In this document: in pieces, positions 36,401 to 42,505 of the stretch
Position numbering within the stretch: position 1 is the first letter of the stretch
Layout of the letters: each line of letters begins with the position of its first letter
Source: Elmis aenea
Taxonomy: Eukaryota > Arthropoda > Insecta > Coleoptera > Elmidae
Direction of reading: 5' to 3'
DNA length: 64,000 nt
NCBI GenBank assembly: GCA_947652605.1
Contig: OX393577.1
Span: 31,871,466 to 31,935,465 of the forward strand
The notes under the pieces: model-generated
Told to the model about the DNA's origin: nothing
The model's database searches: none
What the model saw: the letters and a program-made list of their open reading frames with translations, nothing else
Program-made: the position numbers and the translations under genes

Positions 36401-39242
36401 TGAAAATCAAGTTTGTCGCCCATAAGAAATTAAAAAGTTAGTTCCTATAAAACAAAACGGAATCGGCACCGCAAAAAATTGTTGGCACCATTAAAAGTAA
36501 AATAAAAAGTGGCCATGTAAAAGTTTTTACAGATTTAAAAAAAATTATGAATAAGAAAGGTATAGCAAAAAAACGAAAAGTAATTTTTTTTAAAACAGTT
36601 GAATATATTTCAAATCTGTTTTGATATTATTGATGAGCGTAAAATTTTGCAGCTTTGCCAAATTTTAACCTACCCTCTATCTTCAGTAATAAGCGAGATC
36701 CCCATGGTCGCCCTCGAATTTGAATCACCCTGTACAGGCTGCCCCAGTTATTGTTAACAGCATGGGGATCACGTAAACGGTAAGAAATATGGAGTTGGTT
36801 AAATGGGTCAAAATGATTTTATTTAAGATTTTATGAAAAAATTTCTTCAAAAAAATTTGATAGTTTTTGCGTTATTTTTATCTAGGTTTTCTTTTTGCTG
36901 TGTTTAATTAAGTATAGCTAGCCTATTTATGTAGTGTTTTGTTTTTATTTTTCAATGGTCACTTTAATTAAACTTAATAAATGCAATAATATTGTAATAA
37001 CTTACTTATTTTAAAAGAAAAACCTAACAACCCGTACATCAATGAAACGAGAAAAAAAATCTCTTTTTAATGGTGTCACAGCAAACTAAAATCCGTATTT
37101 AAAATAAGGAAGTTAATGTTAAAATCACAAAAACAAATGAACATAGGTTAAAATGACTGACAAATTTAAAATCTACTTGAAAAAGTATTTTGATAAAGTC
37201 GAAAAATATGTTCAGTACGATTTCAAATAAGCAAAAATTAAAAATATAATTATTTTGTTTTTATCAATAGCGCATAAATTCAATTTTGTTAAAGAATTTT
37301 TTCATAAAATAGCTACTCTTAAATCATAGATCATTTTGACCCACTTAAGCAACTTTATATTTCTTACCGTTTACGAGAACTCCATGCTGTTCATGACAAC
37401 TGGGACTGGGACATCCTGTATATTTTTTTTAAATGTCTCAATGTAATTATTGCTTTTTAGGTGGATTTCGTTTCATCTCTAACACATTTTGCAAATACAT
37501 TTAATGCGCTGGCATTAAATGACACAGAACTGGGGCTGTTTTCAGCAGTGGTTTTATTAACTGGAGACCGACCAGGCATCACTGATATTAAAACTATAGA
37601 GCATCATCAAGACAAACTTATAGAAGCTCTCAAAATACAAGTATGATTTTTATTAATAAAATCATGTTAATTATAAAAATATTTTAAATAATTTATAAAA
37701 AGATATATACAAAAATATGTCAATTTCTACAATTTTTGCAAAATAAAGGAGCATGGAAAGGTTAAAATTAATTTTGTTTTAAAAAATATTTTTTTGTTTT
37801 AAGAAGATATTGTTTCGCAAATGTATATTTATTATTTAGCAAGAACAAAAAGCGTATCCCTGGTAACATACTGTGTTATTTAAAATTGCCACATCAAAGC
37901 TCTCTAATTAAAATATTTTGTAAAATTACATTAATTAAAACTGTTCCCTGTTTGTAATATGTCTTTCATTTTCCACTTTATTTTGTAACTCAGTAGTTGT
38001 CAACTGGTGATTCATGATGTTACCAAAATTATTCCATGTCTATTAAAGTTGTAAAACCTCAATTTTTTTTCAAAATATGAATAGAGTGGCTAACAGATGC
38101 CAAACAATATCAAATACACGTGACAAATAAAACTTCAAATTTTTTAAAAAATAACATAGTTGCAGCAGTACCCTAAAAAAATAGCATGTTTAGGAGTTTT
38201 ATGAAAAAATCTATTATCAAAGATCTTCCACGTCATTGAAAAGGTTGAGAGTCACTAATTTTAACAGCTATAAATTTCCTTAGTTCATTCTTAGACCAAC
38301 CTAAAGCTAATTTTCCCTATCGAACACATTAAATTATAAATAGTAAAGCAAGTTTCTCTGGAGCTTAAATTGTAGTGAAAAGATTGATTAAATTGCATAT
38401 CATAATCACATTGATACATTTTTATTATAAAAGTTGTAATAAATTGTGTAAGCAGGTGTGTTGAGTTTTAATATAGGTATTGTAAATAAGATGTGAATGC
38501 CAAAATATTGATTTTTTCTAAAGTATATGTCATTACATTATATGGGTTTGAACTAGGCTAGGAAATTATTGGACTAAATCTGAAAATTAATTAACTTTAT
38601 GCATAAAAAAAGTGATTCAAACGATTTTGAAAAAAAACAAACTTAATGGAAAAAAAAGTTATTTATTAAGGATGAGTTCAAAGAAAATTTATTGTAAAGG
38701 TATTAATTTACTTCATTTGCAACCAATTTGTATTTTTGCATACAATTTTGACGTAACCTAAAATGTAGCACATCTCCAAATTTTGTGATTAGATATTTTA
38801 GGAATGGGTTCGACCTTTTTGGTTGGATATCCTCTGGTTTAAATTTTAATTTATTTATAGGTTTCTAATAATTTTTAATATTACCTAAATTTCTATGACT
38901 ATTCTTTATAATAATTTATAAATTGCTATTTATGAAACTGTTGAAAAGCTAAATTTAAGTACCTAATAATAACATTTATCATAAGTTGATTATATTTGAG
39001 ATAATACAAAAATATCTGAAGGAAACTATTAATGATGATTTGTTTTACAGGTGGGTCGAAATCATGCAAATGAACCACAATTATTTTCAAATTTACTAAT
39101 AAAACTGCCTGAACTAAGGAACCTGGGTGCCAAACACACAGCACATTTAGACTGGTTCCGTGTCAACTGGACAAAGTTAACGTTGCCACCACTGTTTGCT
39201 GAAATTTTTGACATTCCTAAATGCGAAGACGATCTTCAGTGA
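3139..39242 (+). CDS. E78: Nuclear receptor E78 (Eip78C, NR1E), whole gene, six coding exons
   Basis: Ligand-type nuclear receptor of the ecdysone-response hierarchy, expected to bind DNA in the nucleus. Exons 3139-3445, 29844-29968, 31300-31441, 31843-32360, 37461-37640 and 39051-39242 join in frame at GT/AG sites: 1464 nt, 487 residues plus TGA. Residues 1-122 are a Ser/Pro-rich N-terminal domain. The DNA-binding domain starts at Cys123; zinc Cys are 123, 126, 140, 143, 159, 165, 175 and 178, with P-box CEGCKG. The extension [10 protein letters not shown] (192-201) is the E75/E78/Rev-erb type. The ligand-binding domain runs from about 230 to 480, with signature FAKRIPGF (305-312) and AF-2 helix PPLFAEIFD (470-478). 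E75 is excluded because the finger spacing and wording ([13 protein letters not shown]) are E78-like. In flies E78 is an early-late ecdysone gene. The start is the first in-frame ATG after an upstream stop. Confidence 0.93.
3446..7047. other. E78 intron 1, plain AT-rich part
   Basis: No repeat with clear ends, no coding exon and no RNA gene seen. Confidence 0.5.
7048..8862. mobile_element. CAGGGTG palindromic (foldback) element, family A copy 1
   Basis: Ends CAGGGTGAGACACG and CGTGACTCACCCTG (imperfect), flanked by TA on both sides. The left arm (to about 7816) is repeated in reverse in the right arm (from about 8093), leaving a loop of about 275 bases. Inside each arm, CAGGGTG-type motifs recur in both orientations. 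The mirrored frames at 7321-7632 (+) and 8298-8567 (-) encode nearly the same peptide simply because the arms are inverted copies; they resemble no known protein. The arms match those of the element at 51887-53795, which carries transposase remains, so I assign both to one Tc1/mariner-type family. Confidence 0.8.
8863..10058. other. E78 intron 1 segment with a possible FTZ-F1-type site
   Basis: No gene seen. TGACCTTGA at 9385-9393 (reverse complement TCAAGGTCA) is a perfect FTZ-F1/monomeric nuclear receptor site, and TAGGTCA occurs near 9451. Such motifs arise by chance in long introns. Confidence 0.3.
10059..10324. mobile_element. hAT-type MITE, 266 bp
   Basis: Imperfect inverted ends CAAAGGTCGG / CAGGGATCGG and a perfect 8-bp target duplication GGCTAAAT (10051-10058 and 10325-10332). 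No coding content. An 8-bp duplication with CAGGG-like ends is the hAT signature. Confidence 0.85.
10333..11638. other. E78 intron 1 segment, nothing recognised
   Basis: AT-rich, with no element ends, coding exon or RNA gene seen. Confidence 0.5.
11647..11970. mobile_element. hAT-type MITE, 324 bp
   Basis: Ends CAGGGCTTCTTAACC and, reversed, CAGGAGTTCTTAACA. The target duplication TATTAGAC / CATTAGAC differs at one of 8 bases. The termini are of the widespread hAT CAGNGNTTCTTAAC type. No coding content. Confidence 0.82.
11979..13389. other. E78 intron 1 segment, nothing recognised
   Basis: AT-rich, no gene or bounded repeat seen. Confidence 0.5.
13398..13699. mobile_element. GC-rich hAT-type MITE, 302 bp
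   Basis: Begins CAGAGTCGGTCCTAGGG and ends CCGGCCCTG, with perfect 8-bp target duplication ATGAAAGC (13390-13397, 13700-13707). Much richer in GC than its surroundings, with repeated GCGGGGCCG words. Non-coding. Confidence 0.87.
13744..14597. mobile_element. CAGGGTG palindromic element, family B copy 1
   Basis: Ends CAGGGTGTGTATAAATTGGC and its near-exact reverse complement, flanked by TA. The arms contain GGCGGAAGCGCTACACGTGG. The frames at 13666-13938 (+) and 14134-14421 (-) are only open stretches within the arms. It is interrupted by a second palindrome at 14016-14226 that is missing in the sister copy at 55302-55918. Confidence 0.85.
14016..14226. mobile_element. Nested palindromic MITE inside family B copy 1
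   Basis: Ends near GGCTGTATTACATTACACAA and, reversed, AGCTGTACTACACTATACAA. The arms share TTGTACAGCTGTTGCCAA-type sequence around a short centre with another inverted pair (TAAATTGACA / TGTCAGTTTA). The sister element at 55302 lacks it, so it is a later insertion. The exact target duplication is unclear. Confidence 0.7.
14598..18963. other. E78 intron 1 segment, no gene; GC-richer patch near 16320-16640
   Basis: AT-rich apart from about 300 bases near 16320-16640 with more balanced composition. That patch has no coding frame I recognise; it could be an enhancer, an alternative first exon or an old repeat. Confidence 0.4.
17513..17553. repeat. Perfect 18-bp inverted repeat with 5-bp loop
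   Basis: The arm TGCACTTGGTAGGTCTGC is followed by TGCAT and its exact reverse complement. No transposon ends or longer related sequence were seen around it. It may be a MITE remnant, a protein-binding palindrome or a chance duplication. Confidence 0.9.
18972..19378. mobile_element. hAT-type MITE, 407 bp
   Basis: Perfect 19-bp inverted ends CACGGTCTACTACACAGGT, with perfect 8-bp target duplication GCTAATAT (18964-18971, 19379-19386). Inside, the motif GGCGATAAGTCTAAGAACC occurs twice forward and once inverted. The frame at 18790-19128 (-) is not a recognised protein. Confidence 0.92.
19407..19632. repeat. Local direct duplication around the 69-bp element
   Basis: TTGACGTAAGTCTACTTTGA and the following TTTGCTTACCGTGCGT occur at about 19408-19465 and again at about 19573-19630. 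GCATGCAGG words also recur nearby. The 69-bp element sits at the end of the first copy. Confidence 0.65.
19471..19539. mobile_element. 69-bp deletion derivative of the preceding hAT MITE
   Basis: Begins CACGGTCTACTAC and ends GTAGTAGACCGTG. The rest matches only the last ~56 bases of the 407-bp element at 18972. It has its own perfect 8-bp target duplication GTTATAAC (19463-19470, 19540-19547), so it inserted separately. Confidence 0.9.
19548..20359. other. E78 intron 1 segment, nothing recognised
   Basis: Contains an open frame at 19689-19967 (-) with no similarity I know; otherwise AT-rich DNA. Confidence 0.45.
20368..21742 (-). mobile_element. hAT transposon remnant (ZMYM1-like transposase), 1375 bp
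   Basis: Inverted ends CAGTGCCGTAACGAGGG / CAGAGCCGTAACAAGGG, with perfect 8-bp target duplication GTTTTTAA (20360-20367, 21743-21750). On the minus strand, about 21540-21190 reads as a broken hAT transposase segment of the zinc-finger-MYM-1-like type: [11 protein letters not shown], then [20 protein letters not shown] and [20 protein letters not shown], with frameshifts and stops. The dimerization domain is not seen. It contains a foreign ~320-bp transposon fragment at 20483-20800. Confidence 0.8.
20483..20800. repeat. Fragment of a CCGGGTG-end transposon inside the hAT remnant
   Basis: This stretch recurs in inverse orientation at about 54330-54648, where it continues to a CCGGGTG terminus next to TA. 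Shared words include GATTTGACATACGTCATCGT and AAAAGTTATAGGGGTGCG. Here the terminal ~25 bases are missing. Confidence 0.75.
21751..22265. other. Spacer in E78 intron 1
   Basis: AT-rich, with no bounded feature seen before the mariner copy. Confidence 0.4.
22266..23214 (+). pseudogene. Mariner-family transposon, broken transposase
   Basis: Inverted ends resembling CGAGGATGGAGTGAATAGCCC; TA precedes the left end, and the right-hand TA is mutated. The + strand encodes decayed mariner transposase: helix-turn-helix QKVHKIVL...[17 protein letters not shown] near 22495-22590, then after a deletion the third catalytic block [12 protein letters not shown] near 22940-22975, then [16 protein letters not shown] near 23045-23090. 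The region around the first catalytic Asp is lost or scrambled, and stops and shifts are many. Dead copy, about 950 bp against roughly 1.3 kb for a full mariner. Related to the copy at 58441. Confidence 0.88.
23215..24579. other. E78 intron 1 segment, nothing recognised
   Basis: AT-rich, with no coding exon or bounded repeat. Confidence 0.45.
24580..25854. mobile_element. Single-arm CAGGGTG element (family C type) with an insertion
   Basis: Starts CAGGGTGTCCATACC after TA and ends AAACCCTG before TA. The sequence outside the insert matches one arm of the palindrome at 33521-35054, including CTATACACAGTGTTTTGTTT and AAAGTTGTTTGTGGTCATTT. The second arm is absent. A separate element occupies 24825-25743. 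Confidence 0.75.
24825..25743 (+). mobile_element. Pogo-like element, 919 bp, nested
   Basis: Inverted ends GGGGAGACTGTTGTACC / AGGGAGACTGTTGTACC with TA on both sides (24823-24824, 25744-25745). CCTTGGAACA / TGTTCCAAGG words recur inside. After a splice-like CAG at 25265-25267, the + strand reads [37 protein letters not shown] and [20 protein letters not shown], a pipsqueak/CENP-B-type helix-turn-helix typical of pogo transposases. No catalytic domain remains. The frame at 25175-25558 (-) is antisense to it. Confidence 0.75.
25855..26640. other. E78 intron 1 segment, possible start of an LTR-like unit
   Basis: TGTAACGTACCGCACTGGGC at about 26390 looks like the start of some insect LTRs, but I could not place a matching end or internal genes. 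Confidence 0.25.
26690..26880. repeat. Tandem repeat, unit about 41 bp
   Basis: Four to five units of the type GTGGATGATTGTCACATATA, the two central ones nearly identical and the outer ones diverged. The open frame at 26643-26837 is a by-product of the repeat. The array is broken by the hAT element at 26893 and a diverged trace continues after it. Confidence 0.85.
26893..27345. mobile_element. hAT-type element rich in AACCGG motifs, 453 bp
   Basis: Ends CAGGGCATGAAACCG and, reversed, CAGGGCTAGAAACCG, with perfect 8-bp target duplication CTTATAAG (26885-26892, 27346-27353). AACCGGTTTTT-type subterminal motifs are repeated near both ends, likely transposase sites. Non-coding. Confidence 0.92.
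27354..28200. other. GC-richer segment with a spaced duplication
   Basis: ACGGATTCCCCTT and AAGGAGCTCACGTAAT each occur twice, about 142 bases apart (near 27711-27755 and 27853-27899). It may belong to the same unclassified LTR-like unit that starts near 26390. No protein is recognised. Confidence 0.35.
28201..29843. other. End of E78 intron 1, nothing recognised
   Basis: AT-rich, with no bounded repeat or RNA gene seen. The last 20 bases before exon 2 give a normal pyrimidine-rich acceptor. Confidence 0.45.
29844..29968 (+). CDS. E78: E78 coding exon 2: first zinc finger
   Basis: Acceptor TTTGCAG, donor CAAG|GTAATT. It encodes residues 103-144, including [17 protein letters not shown] and CEGCK, which holds the first zinc finger and most of the P-box recognition helix. 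The exon break directly after CEGCK is the classic conserved position in nuclear receptor genes. It lies after a 26 kb intron. Confidence 0.95.
29969..31299. other. E78 intron 2
   Basis: 1331 bases between the two zinc-finger exons, free of recognisable transposons. Confidence 0.6.
31300..31441 (+). CDS. E78: E78 coding exon 3: second zinc finger
   Basis: Acceptor CTTTCAG, donor GATT|GTAAGT. It encodes residues 145-191 ([17 protein letters not shown]... to ...CLAVGMSRD): the rest of the recognition helix and the whole second zinc finger with Cys 159, 165, 175 and 178. [20 protein letters not shown] is diagnostic for the E75/E78/Rev-erb clade. Confidence 0.95.
31843..32360 (+). CDS. E78: E78 coding exon 4: hinge and first half of ligand-binding domain
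   Basis: Acceptor TTTCAG, donor GAT|GTAAGG. Residues 192-364: C-terminal extension [13 protein letters not shown], a polar hinge, helix 1 ([18 protein letters not shown]) and, after a low-complexity linker, helices 3 to 5 with the signature [20 protein letters not shown]. The frame is also open upstream into intron 3 but has no in-frame ATG there. Confidence 0.93.
32361..33225. other. Start of E78 intron 4, nothing recognised
   Basis: AT-rich. The frame at 32410-32649 matches nothing I know. Confidence 0.45.
33226..33520 (+). repeat. Retroelement-like 3' tail, copy 1
   Basis: Starts near ACTAGACGATTTACCCGGCG, carries CAGACTACTCGCGCTCGCGC, then AAATTTGGTCCCGATTGG, and ends with (AAAC)n and TTTTATATA. 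The 'AAATTTGGTC..GATCGG ... AAACAAAC' ending resembles RTE/SINE-type non-LTR tails in insects. No reverse transcriptase is present. Confidence 0.6.
33521..35054. mobile_element. CAGGGTG palindromic element, family C, 1534 bp
   Basis: Ends CAGGATGTCCCAGCCAAGAC and its reverse complement (one mismatch), with TA on both sides. The two ~740-base arms are near-perfect inverted copies with a loop of only about 40-50 bases around 34270-34310. Internal CAGGGTG/CACCCTG motifs recur near 33950, 33705, 34620 and 34870. No coding remains. It lies in E78 intron 4, transcribed with the gene. Confidence 0.9.
35057..35331 (+). repeat. Retroelement-like 3' tail, copy 2
   Basis: Direct repeat of 33226-33520 (CACTAGGCGATTTATCCGGC ... 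CAACGGACCTAGGATTCTAT ... AAACAAGCTCTTTTATATA). The two copies bracket the palindrome at 33521-35054. Confidence 0.65.
35390..35950. mobile_element. Single end of another CAGGGTG element
   Basis: CAGGGTGCCCATTTTTCTAA follows TA at 35388-35389, but no inverted partner is present. The right boundary is not defined. Confidence 0.5.
35956..36732. mobile_element. CAGGGTG palindromic element, family D, 777 bp
   Basis: Ends CAGGGTGATTCAAATTCGAG and its exact reverse complement, flanked by TA. The arms mirror each other to near 36330 with GACAAACTTGATTTTCATTT and its inverse. It directly abuts the next palindrome; the two share one TA. Confidence 0.88.
36735..37418. mobile_element. Palindromic element, family E, 684 bp, next to E78 exon 5
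   Basis: Ends CAGGCTGCCCCAGTTATTGT and, reversed, CAGGATGTCCCAGTCCCAGT. The arms share AACGGTAAGAAATAT and GGGTCAAAATGATTT with inverse copies near 37370 and 37330. It ends 42 bases before E78 exon 5. Confidence 0.82.
37461..37640 (+). CDS. E78: E78 coding exon 5: middle of ligand-binding domain
   Basis: Acceptor CTTTTTAG, donor CAA|GTATGA, phase 0 at both ends. Residues 365-424, including [20 protein letters not shown] and [11 protein letters not shown], which match helices 7 to 9 of the NR1 ligand-binding fold. A palindromic transposon ends only 42 bases before the exon. Confidence 0.93.
37641..39050. other. E78 intron 5
   Basis: AT-rich, no transposon ends recognised. Confidence 0.5.
39051..39242 (+). 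CDS. E78: E78 coding exon 6: end of ligand-binding domain and stop
   Basis: Acceptor TTTTACAG. Residues 425-487, helices 10/11 ([20 protein letters not shown]) followed by PPLFAEIFD, an intact AF-2 helix, then a short tail ending CEDDLQ and TGA. The preserved AF-2 suggests an activation-competent receptor, unlike Rev-erb, which lacks it. That functional reading is inference. Confidence 0.92.
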   Translation: MGRNHANEPQLFSNLLIKLPELRNLGAKHTAHLDWFRVNWTKLTLPPLFAEIFDIPKCEDDLQ

Positions 39243-42200
39243 CCTCCCAATGCCATAAAAGGATACAGACTTTTAAATAATGATGTTGGACATAGTAGTG
39301 ATTAAAGTTGTTGGCTTTGTATTTTTATTCTTTGTTCACTGCACTTGTGATGGCCAGAGATCTTGCTGTTTCCATGCCTGCTCTTGCTCAATACTCAAAA
39401 AATTAAGAAATTTAGTCGCTTGAAGCAAACAGCCATTTTGGTGCATATATGGCACATAATATCACGATTACATATAAAACTACTTAAAGCAGATGATAAT
39501 TTTGAAGATATTGTTATATATCATTTTTTAAATCTTTCGACTGAGATTAAAACTAAGAACTAGCAGAACAGTTTATAGAAACCATTTTTTTTTTTAATTT
39601 TAAAAAGCTAACACGATGGTACTGTGTTACTTTACAAAACAAGGAATCGTTGGAAACTGCTTTACTAATAATTGATGTTAATAACTGTTATTTCAATTTT
39701 AAAGTGTGTTTTTTTAACTAAAAATTAAATTTGTTAGTAAATTTATTAAAATAAATCCTTTAATTTGGATTAAAAAATCTGCTACTTTATGAAGTATGTA
39801 ATCGCTTCAGTAATAAAATATGTGCTGTAAAAGAATTGCTACAGGATAAAACTACCATTAGAATATACAGGGTGTTAACGTTTTGTTATTAAAAAAACAT
39901 ATCAAATCACTTAGTGAACGAATATCTGGCAAATATAGTTTTTTGACGCAATGTTATACATATCATGTTAAAAAACATTGCTATACAAGTCGTTTAATGT
40001 TCAGTTTGTACATACCGTATTGCATTAGGTTGTAGATTTGACAAATTGGTTTAAATATATTGACATGTTAAGCGTTTGAAAATAGCAAGTGGAAAAGTAA
40101 CAAACCATGTTAAATTTTAAAATTAGCACAATTGTGCCCCATATGCAACAAAATTAAAGGTGCATACATTATAACTAATGTAACAGTCTTAAATAAAAAT
40201 GAAATTTGGGGAACAATAGTATTAAACGAACATCATGGTATCTCACAATGATGGGTGATATTTATAAAGAATCGAAACCAATTTAAATTTTGTTGCATCT
40301 GATATAACAATCTACACCAGTTTCAATTTACTCCTTTTTAAGGTGAACAATCAAGTTATAATTTTAAAAGGAGAATACGGTAGCTATTGTTCCTAACGTT
40401 TTATGCAGTAATATTTAACAAAAATAATGAACAGATTTTCTTACTTCTGTTTTAATTTCCACGTGTTTGTACATTAACGACACTATTTATTAAGGCAATC
40501 AAAAAGATATTAACTAATTGTCTTTCATTTTTGTTTGATATATAAATTCAAAAATTTTTGGTACTTTTTAAATTCATAATAAATTTCTTAATAAACCAAC
40601 AGCTTCTTATAACTAAAAAGCATGAGGCAACACTAGAAGCAATAACATAGTAAAGCTAAGTGAAAGACCTATACACCAGTTTCCAAACAAAGCTTGCATT
40701 TTCAATAAAGTATTTTTTTGAGTGAAAAAACGAATTCGGTAGCTTTATTGATGCCCTTATTTCATTGTTTCTTTCCAAATTTTAATCATGAAATGCTTTA
40801 TTTTGTGGATATTTTTTTCATTTAGTACATTCATTGTTAACTTAAATTATACTATATATGTATTAGATTTAAACACATTTATCATAATAGTTGCATAGCA
40901 AACACTTTTTATGTCGATTATAGAAAGGATTAGTCATAAACGTTAATTATAATATTTCTTTTAGATCAATGTCGATCCTTTGAGACACCTAATGTGCATA
41001 AAAACTGAACAATCATATCTCGCTATAGCACAGTCCCTAATTTTAGGGAAACGTACGTATTTTAAATCCCTTAGAGTACAAAGTGATTCTTGTAGATTAC
41101 TAATTTTGTTCTTGATAGTTATTTTATTATTTTTAGAGAATATAATTCTCAATAAACACGTTGTTTAACATTTAGATGGTATAATTTATGAAAAACTATT
41201 TGATATAATTAAATGTAATTTTTATTGTGTAGTTTTACTGTTATACATATCTTGTATTTGTATGTGACTGACGAGAAGTTCGTACTTAATAATTTGTGGT
41301 TAGTGATTATCTGTACATACGGTGAGGCTAATGGTATTATTCGTTATTCTATATCTTCTCTTTACGAGAAACTACATGACAATTGAGAAAAGACATTTTG
41401 ATGTACCTAATTTTCATACTTAATCTGTATTTGTACATACTCTTACATTTTATAATGTTAGAATATTATTTATGGGTGTCTAATCAATTTCCACTGCCTT
41501 AAACATCTCATCATGCCATCAATTAAATATTATTTATTTGCAAATACATTAGAATTCAATGTCAAAGAATTAACTCTTAGTTTTCTCATTTTAACAAAGC
41601 TCATTTAAGAAATCCTATCTATAAATGTTAAAATCATTGTTATTACTCTTGTTTATTCTATTAAATTTTATATAAGGTATTGTTTATGTACTAAATTTTA
41701 CATTATTTTTAATCTACTGTAGGTTCTGCAAACATTTCATATTTTACTCTATTTTGATATGTAAAATTCTAGAAATTTTGTTATGAAGATATTGTTTAAT
41801 TTTAAATATAAAACTGAACTATGCATTTTTTATTTACTTTTAGTTTTTATAACCGAATTCATTATTCAGTGTCATATAGTTATATATTTTTAAACTACCT
41901 GTATAGAAACCATAGAAAAAGGATGATAGAAACATGTACAGTGACATCGTTTACTGAAATATTAAACTAAAGATAACATTTTGTTCGTAACTTCACTAAA
42001 ACATTAAAAATAAACACAGAAGTTTTTCTCATGTTAGTGCTGCCCCCAATGACATATTCTTTAACCAATTAATCGACATCAACATGATAGAAAGAGATGG
42101 TGACAGTTCCTGAGAGAATAAGTAGCAAAATGGTGGAATAGTGGGACTGCAAAGTTTAGTGCTTCGCAAATTATTGAAGGAAACTATTAAATAATCAATT

Positions 42201-42375
42201 AAATATGTATTCATAATTATAAGATAGTGTTTAGTTCGCGTGTAATAATTTTTTTAAACATTATGTAGTGGTGTGCCAAGAATCTGCATATGTTACCCGA
42301 TTTGGTGTGGTTGTATTTTGTATTGTCATATTGAATTTGTGACAATCTGGAATAAAAAGGGAATGGTTTCAAGCC
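39243..42375. other. E78 3' region and E78-Abl interval
   Basis: Holds the E78 3' UTR, a lone CAGGGTG end at 39868 (CAGGGTGTTAACGTTTTG, after TA) without an inverted partner, and presumably the Abl promoter and 5' UTR. No further gene is seen; the frames at 40961-41168 on both strands do not look coding. Confidence 0.5.
39750..39817 (+). terminator. Candidate E78 polyadenylation signals
   Basis: AATAAA occurs at 39750-39755 and 39812-39817, about 0.5 kb after the E78 stop and just before a CAGGGTG transposon fragment at 39868. AATAAA is frequent in such AT-rich DNA, so this is only a plausible 3' end. Confidence 0.3.
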
Positions 42376-42505
42376 ATGGGCGCTCAGAATACCAAGGAAA
42401 GACCAATTTCTGTAGGAGCACATACCGTAAGAACCACTAGAAATAGACCACGACCTCCAAAAGATGGGCGACAGATCGTGTCAAACATTTTTACAGAACA
42501 TAGCG
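42376..42505 (+). CDS. Abl: Abl coding exon 1 (MGAQ cap)
   Basis: Residues 1-43 plus one base: [10 protein letters not shown], a basic stretch [11 protein letters not shown], and the ending NIFTEHS. NIFTEH followed by EALLQ-RPLPHIP across the splice is the insect Abl cap/linker. Start context AAGCCATGG is strong. Donor AGCG|GTATGA. Gly2 plus the basic run fits a myristoyl-plus-basic membrane cap. Confidence 0.88.
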
